Positions 43,898-48,481 of a stretch of DNA of 48,481 bases are shown here, piece after piece. The stretch lies in contig CAMDBH010000020.1 of NCBI GenBank assembly GCA_945889325.1, positions 1 through 48,481 on the forward strand, in the 5' to 3' direction. Origin of the DNA: Klebsiella pneumoniae. GTDB lineage: Bacteria; Myxococcota_A; UBA9042. Below the pieces are notes generated by a model, which was not told the origin of the DNA, did no database searches, and saw only the letters and a program-made list of their open reading frames with translations. Position numbers and translations under genes: made by a program. Positions within the stretch are counted from its first letter, which is position 1. The number at the start of each line of letters is the position of its first letter.

Positions 43898-45804
43898 TTC
43901 TGCACCTCATCCACGCGGGTCAGCGCCAGTTTGGCGCTGGCGGCTTGGTCAACGCCGGTATGGGCGCCGTACAAGGCTTTTTCGACATGGCGCACGGCAT
44001 CGCGCGCTTCACCGTGGCCGCGGCGCAACGCTTGCGCGACGCGGGGTTCGATTTCACGCGGGGTTTCTCGACTCCAATCCATGGCCTTACCGGTCCAACG
44101 CCTGACGCTCCAAGCAAAACTGCCGCGCACGACCGCGCGACAACTGGCTGGCAGCAATTCGCAACCGTCAAACAGACCATCGTGCGGCAATTCAAAGTCT
44201 ATTTCCAACAGTTCATGCTCGTCGCAGGCCGCGCGCAGCACATACTTGCCCGGCGCGAGATCGCCGAACGCAAAACGGCCGTCGACCAATTGGGTGCTGG
44301 CGGCGCTGGCCGCTTCACCCGGCAAGCCGTCAGAAACTGCTCGAATAATAGCGACTTCACCCGATGCGCCGCGCCCGTGCTCGCCGTGCACCACGCGGCC
44401 GCGCACCGTGCACGACGGCTCACCGCCGCTGCCCGCGCGCCGGATCACTTCGACCGGCAGCCCGGCTTGGGTGGCTTCTTGCTGGGCCAGCAGACTTTTT
44501 TCACGCCGGCGCGCCAAAAGACGTTGCAACACAGCACCTAATGACAATAACGCAATCGGTACGCTGTACCACCAAGCCGACAGGCCTGCGGGCGGCTCAA
44601 TTTCCAGGGCAATGAGCGGACTCCAGCCAATTTCATGAAAAGGCATGGGCACTTGTGCGCGCGCAACCAAACTAATCGCACCGGGCGCAAACAGTTTGCC
44701 AAGCTGTTCGGCCCGCAGCACGGCTGCGAAGCGACCCTGCTTATTGGCGACGAGCGTTCCGAGCAAATGCTTGTCCGCATGCAATGTTACCGTGGCATCT
44801 GCGATAGGCTGCAGCAGTTTGCCGCGCAGCGCGTGTACGCTGCCGTCGACGCACCAGTCGCGCAGGCCGCAGGGCCGCGACGCATCACCATGTTTGGCTG
44901 TTATTTCAACGCGAACTGCCACAGTGATTTCAAGACGCTGTTCGCCCTGTGCTGCATTGTAGGGCGTATCTTGCCCAATCGACGCCCGCACGCGGTGCAC
45001 GCCCGCATCGCCCAATTGCGCAAGGGTTAGAATGGCATGCGCCCGACCATCCGCCGCGGTCCGCACAATCAGCACAGCGCGGTCGTCGACTTCCAGTTCA
45101 ATCGGTGTATCGACAACCGGCAGATCGCCGGAATTGGCCACCACGTCGACATCGAGTTCTGACGTTTCAGAAGTCATTTGCGCTGTGGGCAGCTTGAGTT
45201 CCAGCGTGGCGTCCGCTTTTTCCAAATCGAACATTTGTTCTGCGTCGGCCGCGCCAAACATCGCGGTGCCCGCGAAATGGGCCTCGACGTGAACCAACGT
45301 GTGTTCGCTATCCGAGCGTTTGACGGCAAAAACACTTTCAAAACGCCCTGAACCGTCGGTATGCCCGACAAGATCGCTGACGTTTTGTGGTTCTCCCGCC
45401 AACGCAGCGTGTTTGGGCACGACCACATGCAGCCCGATCGTCGCGCCCGCCACCGGCCGACCCTGCGAATCCGCCAGCAGCCCGCGCAGCGCCAGTCCGC
45501 CATCCCGCTGGGCCGATTCAAGAGAAAGGTGTGTATGCGAACGAAGTTGCACGCGAATACCCAGCGCATTGTGCGGGTAGATCGCCGCCGCGGCCAAAAG
45601 CAAAAACAGCCCAAGCCCCATCACGACTGATTTGATCGACAGATGACTGGGCAAAGTCGCCAAGAAAACGATTCCTCTGTGCATCCAACGGCGGCGCTCA
45701 AACGCAAGGCGATCATGCACGGCCTTGGCCGCAGTTGCCAGCGTTTGCACCCTGTCAGTTGCTAGTCTTTGTAAACAGGTGCTATTTTTTGGCAATTGGC
45801 GCAT
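43894..45804 (-). CDS. two-TM protein with Ig/CNA-B-like domains, MoxR operon
   Basis: The 636-aa product has a cytoplasmic N-terminus of about 50 residues and TM1 near 55-77 (VVMGLGLFLLLAAAAIY). A large exterior region carries repeated beta-domains of the form GRPVAGATIGLHVVV...DGSGRFESVF and DTPIELEVDDRAVL...ADGRAHAILTL. A second TM (WWYSVPIALLSLGAVLQRLL) follows. After a basic stretch comes another CNA-B/carboxypeptidase-regulatory-like domain (VRGRVVHGEHGRG to LAPGKYVLRAACDE), and the last 100 residues are basic and helical. If TM2 is real this last domain is cytoplasmic, which is unusual. ATG at 45684 would remove 40 residues and is an alternative start. No close family is recognised. 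Confidence 0.65.
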   Translation of the reverse strand: MRQLPKNSTCLQRLATDRVQTLATAAKAVHDRLAFERRRWMHRGIVFLATLPSHLSIKSVVMGLGLFLLLAAAAIYPHNALGIRVQLRSHTHLSLESAQRDGGLALRGLLADSQGRPVAGATIGLHVVVPKHAALAGEPQNVSDLVGHTDGSGRFESVFAVKRSDSEHTLVHVEAHFAGTAMFGAADAEQMFDLEKADATLELKLPTAQMTSETSELDVDVVANSGDLPVVDTPIELEVDDRAVLIVRTAADGRAHAILTLAQLGDAGVHRVRASIGQDTPYNAAQGEQRLEITVAVRVEITAKHGDASRPCGLRDWCVDGSVHALRGKLLQPIADATVTLHADKHLLGTLVANKQGRFAAVLRAEQLGKLFAPGAISLVARAQVPMPFHEIGWSPLIALEIEPPAGLSAWWYSVPIALLSLGAVLQRLLARRREKSLLAQQEATQAGLPVEVIRRAGSGGEPSCTVRGRVVHGEHGRGASGEVAIIRAVSDGLPGEAASAASTQLVDGRFAFGDLAPGKYVLRAACDEHELLEIDFELPHDGLFDGCELLPASCRAVVRGSFAWSVRRWTGKAMDWSRETPREIEPRVAQALRRGHGEARDAVRHVEKALYGAHTGVDQAASAKLALTRVDEVQK

Positions 45805-45920
45805 CGGCGACGTAATTGCGTTTGTTGCTTTGTCGTGTTAGCCTTTTGATACGCTTTGCCGTGCGGCTTGGGCCCAAGCGCCGACCGGTTGCAAGTGAAC
45901 CTCAGCTCAGGAGAATGTGC

Positions 45921-46958
45921 ATGGCCGACAACTTCAATATTGCTGCAACGTTGCAAGATCGCGCACCGCGCTCGCGCCTTCGCTTCACGCTGCCGGTTCT
46001 ACTGGCGCTGGCGCTGATCGCCTTTGCAAGCGCCTGTGCGGACATCGAGCCAACCTCGCCCGAGGCCGCCGGCAAGCTCGCGGAATTGCGAGCAAATCTG
46101 GAGCGCGGCAAGGTGCTGGAAGCCTACCAACAAGCGCGCAAGCGCGAAGCGGAACGCAACGGCTTGAATTCGGATATCTATGACGATGTGCGTCCGCTGG
46201 AACAGGAGCAAAAATTCAAGGACATTTGGGAAAAAACCCACAAGCGCAAGCTCGAGGAATCGATCAAAGCGTACAACAAATTGTCCAAAGACGTGGTCGA
46301 CAAATGTACGATCAGCGCCCAAGCCCAAGCCAAGGCTGGTGATTTCATCGATGCGTGCGTGACCCACGCGCCGGAGCCCAAATACAATCCCCTGTCGATT
46401 GTGGCGTTTTGCGCGATCGTGCTGGTGGCTGGCGTCGGTGCCGGTGCGGCGTATCGCATGACGCGACGGCGCATCGATCCGGTGGCGCAGGCGGGTCAAA
46501 AACTCCAACTAGCCGTGGTGCAATCGGCGCAACAAACACTGTTAAGCGGTGAATACAAAGGATTTGCGATCAAAGTGGAGGCGAGCGCGCCCGAAGCCGG
46601 CGAAGGCGACAGCTATTTGCGCGCGATTATCTTATCCAAAGTCGACACCAAAACAGTGGTGCGGTTTGGGCCACTGGCACCGCCCACGGGCTTGGATTTG
46701 CCGGATTTGGACGCGCCGGAAGTCAGCGATCCGCGCGTCCCCGAAGGCAGCAAACTGCGCTTGTCCGAAGGGTCGAGCGCCGAAGCCTTGCTGTCAGGCG
46801 ATGTCGGCTTCCAGCTGCGGGCGTTTGATCCGGTTGACGTGCGCGTTCACGATGGCATGGCAGGCGTGACTTGCTGGATCGTTCCGTCGAATCCGGACAA
46901 AGTCATTGAATTTATTGAGATTGCTGTAGCGGTCGGCCAGTTGTACCCGCCGGCCTGA
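45921..46958 (+). CDS. hypothetical lipoprotein or membrane protein with internal TM helix
   Basis: The 345-aa product starts at an ATG with AGGAG 8 nt upstream; another ATG two codons earlier is too close to that site. A hydrophobic segment (about 22-38) ends in FASAC, a possible lipobox with C39. An ordered helical domain follows (ELRANLERGKVLEAYQQARKREAER, then heptad-like QEQKFKDIWEKTHKRKLEES, about 50-115). A second TM helix (LSIVAFCAIVLVAGVGAGAAY) is near 160, and a soluble C-terminal beta-rich domain of about 160 residues follows. I do not recognise it. It is divergent from the MoxR operon and followed 3 nt later by another gene. Confidence 0.6.
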   Translation: MADNFNIAATLQDRAPRSRLRFTLPVLLALALIAFASACADIEPTSPEAAGKLAELRANLERGKVLEAYQQARKREAERNGLNSDIYDDVRPLEQEQKFKDIWEKTHKRKLEESIKAYNKLSKDVVDKCTISAQAQAKAGDFIDACVTHAPEPKYNPLSIVAFCAIVLVAGVGAGAAYRMTRRRIDPVAQAGQKLQLAVVQSAQQTLLSGEYKGFAIKVEASAPEAGEGDSYLRAIILSKVDTKTVVRFGPLAPPTGLDLPDLDAPEVSDPRVPEGSKLRLSEGSSAEALLSGDVGFQLRAFDPVDVRVHDGMAGVTCWIVPSNPDKVIEFIEIAVAVGQLYPPA

Positions 46959-46961
46959 GCG

Positions 46962-47930
46962 TTGCCCGCCGCCCCGCAACGCCCGCTGCCCTCCCCGCGT
47001 CCCGCTGGCCCCCCAAGCTCCGTCGCCACGCCAAACCCGCAATCGCGGCAGCGTTTTTCCAACCCGTTTGCCAAATTTCTGCGCGGCACCGCCGTTTGGC
47101 TGCTCAGCATCGGCTTGGCGCTTTGCATCGGCGCAGCAACCGGAATCGCAAGCCAAGCCTTAACGGTTGCTGGCCTTTACGAAGTCGTCGCCGCCCTCAC
47201 TTTGGCCATCGGCGTTGTGGCCATTTGCCACGCCCTGAACTTTAGACCGCCCATTGGCTATGCGGCCCTCGCGGTTATTGCGGCAACGGCTTGGCTCGGT
47301 GCCCATCGCACTGCTTCGGCGTACGGCTTTCGCCAGCAGCAAGCCCAAGCGATTGCTCAAGAATCAGAATTACTGACCGAAGATTTCTTGATTTCCGGCG
47401 CTCAGACGCCGCTTGATCTGGTCGACGCTGGATTCATGGCCGAAACCGGCACCTCCGGCATCCGCGCCGCTCTTTTGATCGAATTGCGCGCCGGGTTTGT
47501 CGTTCACCGCGCTTTGCACGCTGCGCGCGTGCTGCCGCTGCCCCTGTGGGCCCACGCGCTGGCGTTGGCGATTGAAGCGGCGTTTGTCGCCTTCATCGTG
47601 CGGCGGGCGCTGGGCAACCTGCTAGCAGAACCGGTCTGCCCTGTGTGTGCCACATTCTTGCGGCGCACAGTGCTAGGCGCCGTCGACGCGGCCGAAGTGA
47701 CACGCCTGGCCCAAGCGTGGAGCGATGGCGATCGAGCGCTGCCCGATCCAACCACAACGGGAAATGCCGTAGCCCTGGTGTACAGCGACTCCTGCCGCCG
47801 CGGTCATTGCATTGCGCCCGGCTTGGCTATGGTGCGAACACGCCGCCGCGGCTTTTCCTGGCAAGTGCCGGGGCCGCTTGCGCAAATCGCGCCGGTTGCT
47901 AAGTTGGAAGGCGGCGCTCGTCCAAGCTAG
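46962..47930 (+). CDS. hypothetical membrane protein
   Basis: A 322-aa product with a Pro/Ser/Arg-rich N-terminus of about 45 residues and three closely spaced TM helices between about 45 and 125 (WLLSIGLALCIGAATGI, VVAALTLAIGVVAICHAL, IGYAALAVIAATAWLGA). A soluble middle holds ELLTEDFLISGAQ, a fourth TM follows near 200-215 (WAHALALAIEAAFVAFIV), and the tail has a zinc-like Cys motif (CPVCATF) and a later CRRGHC. The start is TTG at 46962, 3 nt after the previous stop, with no strong ribosome site; no ATG lies near the N-terminus. Function is not recognised; the Cys pairs might bind a metal. Probably co-transcribed with the gene before it. Confidence 0.55.
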   Translation: MPAAPQRPLPSPRPAGPPSSVATPNPQSRQRFSNPFAKFLRGTAVWLLSIGLALCIGAATGIASQALTVAGLYEVVAALTLAIGVVAICHALNFRPPIGYAALAVIAATAWLGAHRTASAYGFRQQQAQAIAQESELLTEDFLISGAQTPLDLVDAGFMAETGTSGIRAALLIELRAGFVVHRALHAARVLPLPLWAHALALAIEAAFVAFIVRRALGNLLAEPVCPVCATFLRRTVLGAVDAAEVTRLAQAWSDGDRALPDPTTTGNAVALVYSDSCRRGHCIAPGLAMVRTRRRGFSWQVPGPLAQIAPVAKLEGGARPS

Positions 47931-48040
47931 CGCGGCTCGCCAAATTTGCGACACCGCCGGTGGCCAATTAGGTGCAAAGATCCGCTGTAAATAAACACTT
48001 TTTAAGCCTAGGTCGCCGCCTTCGCGGGGCTGACGATGTT

Positions 48041-48055
48041 GGGGGGGGGGGGGGG
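48041..48055 (+). repeat. poly-G tract, 15 G
   Basis: An uninterrupted G15 run in an intergenic region. Such runs are slippery in replication and can form quadruplex DNA; they also mark weak spots of sequencing and assembly. No coding frame crosses it convincingly. Confidence 0.9.
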
Positions 48056-48350
48056 CTCGCAACTGAGCAAAATCACATGTAATTGGCCGCTGTCTCGCGC
48101 GACGTCGGGCGTCAGCCCCGTCGCGCCTTGCAGCCGCGAAGCGGGAATTCAACGCGATGTTGCACCTTTAGGTGCAACGAGCTCGTACCGGTTGCCAAAG
48201 GAGTGGGGAGTCCAGAGGGGCGAACCATAGCGGCTAAGCACGGAATCAAAGAGCTTTGGTTCGCCCCTTTGGATCCAGCGCGATAGCGCGCAACCGGCAC
48301 CTGCAGGTGCCGCTCGTCCACGCTTCAGCGTGCCGGGCCGCGCGCAGCGC

Positions 48351-48481
48351 AAAACAAAACCTGCCTTTAGGCAAAGCCGCCCGCAGGGCAAAACAAAACC
48401 TGCCTTTAGGCAAAGCCGCCCGCAGGGCAAAACAAAACCTGCCTTTAGGCAAAGCCGCCCGCAGGGCAAAACAAAACCTGC
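48351..48481. repeat. 39-bp tandem repeat, three full units plus one partial
   Basis: Units start at 48351, 48390 and 48429; a fourth begins at 48468 and is cut by the window end. Each unit reads AAAACAAAACCTGCC, then TTTAGGCAAAGCCG and CCCGCAGGGC, and contains the inverted repeat TGCC-TTTA-GGCA. No mismatch is seen between full units, so the array is young or under homogenising recombination. The 39-bp length would give 13 codons if translated on the minus strand, but no start signal or gene context supports that. The unit differs from CRISPR because there are no unique spacers. Confidence 0.95.

Larger units (their letters stand above)
47931..48481. other. intergenic region: hairpin mosaic, G15 tract and tandem repeats
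   Basis: No real gene is supported here; open frames on the minus strand arise from the repeats. Inverted repeats include the 20-bp palindrome-like GTTGCACCT-TT-AGGTGCAAC at 48159-48178, the perfect 18-bp palindrome at 48295-48312 (CGGCACCTGCAGGTGCCG), and CACGC-TTCA-GCGTG at 48319-48332. A G15 run and a 39-bp tandem repeat are listed separately. The style matches the spacer at 22522-23159. The region continues past the window edge. Confidence 0.6.

Noticed and set aside
48149..48469. Minus-strand open frame with 13-residue repeats
   Set aside because: The repeats are a 39-bp tandem DNA repeat containing hairpins; there is no ribosome site and the frame is open only because the unit length is a multiple of three.
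48351..48481. CRISPR array
   Set aside because: Units are contiguous and identical with no unique spacers, and there are no cas genes.

Overview
The window is a GC-rich, densely packed bacterial chromosome segment. Three things suggest a myxobacterium-like or Bradymonadales-like lineage of the former Deltaproteobacteria. There are several very cysteine-rich secreted or lipidated proteins with CDDxNxCTxDxC-type repeats. Two eukaryotic-type Ser/Thr kinases carry an N-terminal zinc-ribbon-like knuckle. Isoprenoids are made by a mevalonate route with a type 2 IPP isomerase. This placement is an inference from gene content; no rRNA or other phylogenetic marker was compared. I saw no tRNA, rRNA, CRISPR array, transposase or prophage gene.

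Layout, left to right. 1-3103: a small orphan gene (+), then (-) a Cys-rich lipoprotein gene running almost directly into moeA. 3187-11670 (-): a sugar-nucleotide/glycan locus read as rmlA-type nucleotidyltransferase, rmlB, FdtA-type ketoisomerase, FdtB-type aminotransferase, a second DegT aminotransferase, a histidine phosphatase, a GT4 glycosyltransferase and an AsnB-type amidotransferase. 11751-15599 (-): central metabolism, sucC, sucD, ndk and thiolase. 15758-18417 (-): a membrane module of DUF4956, a divergent CotH-like protein and a VTC-domain protein. 18602-22521 (+): YihY-type membrane protein, QueD, a Cys-less PTPS paralogue and a DUF2723 membrane protein, with short overlaps between the last three. 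A 640-bp hairpin-rich spacer and an unrecognised helical protein (-) follow.

24625-29813 (+) is a compact isoprenoid operon: fni, mevalonate kinase, (di)phosphomevalonate decarboxylase, phosphomevalonate kinase and a polyprenyl diphosphate synthase. The HMG-CoA synthase and reductase genes needed upstream are not in the window; the thiolase at 11751 could feed the route. A DUF433/DUF5615 toxin-antitoxin-like pair (-) faces the end of the operon.

30593-39581 (-) is a signalling/surface region: a WD40 kinase, a second kinase whose transmembrane tail is separated by a frameshift at an 8-G tract, a predicted beta-propeller Cys-rich protein whose signal-peptide region is occupied by a perfect 56-bp palindrome, and a 904-aa Cys-rich lipoprotein. 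39722-45804 (-) is a MoxR/DUF58/DUF4350 operon headed by a two-TM protein with Ig/CNA-B-like domains. Two unrecognised membrane or lipoprotein genes (+) follow. The window ends in a mosaic of small hairpins with a G15 tract and 39-bp tandem repeats that run off the edge.

The most unusual signals are the perfect palindrome that appears to have replaced the export signal of a surface protein, the adjacent poly-G frameshift in the kinase, and a hairpin/tandem-repeat family shared between two distant intergenic spacers.
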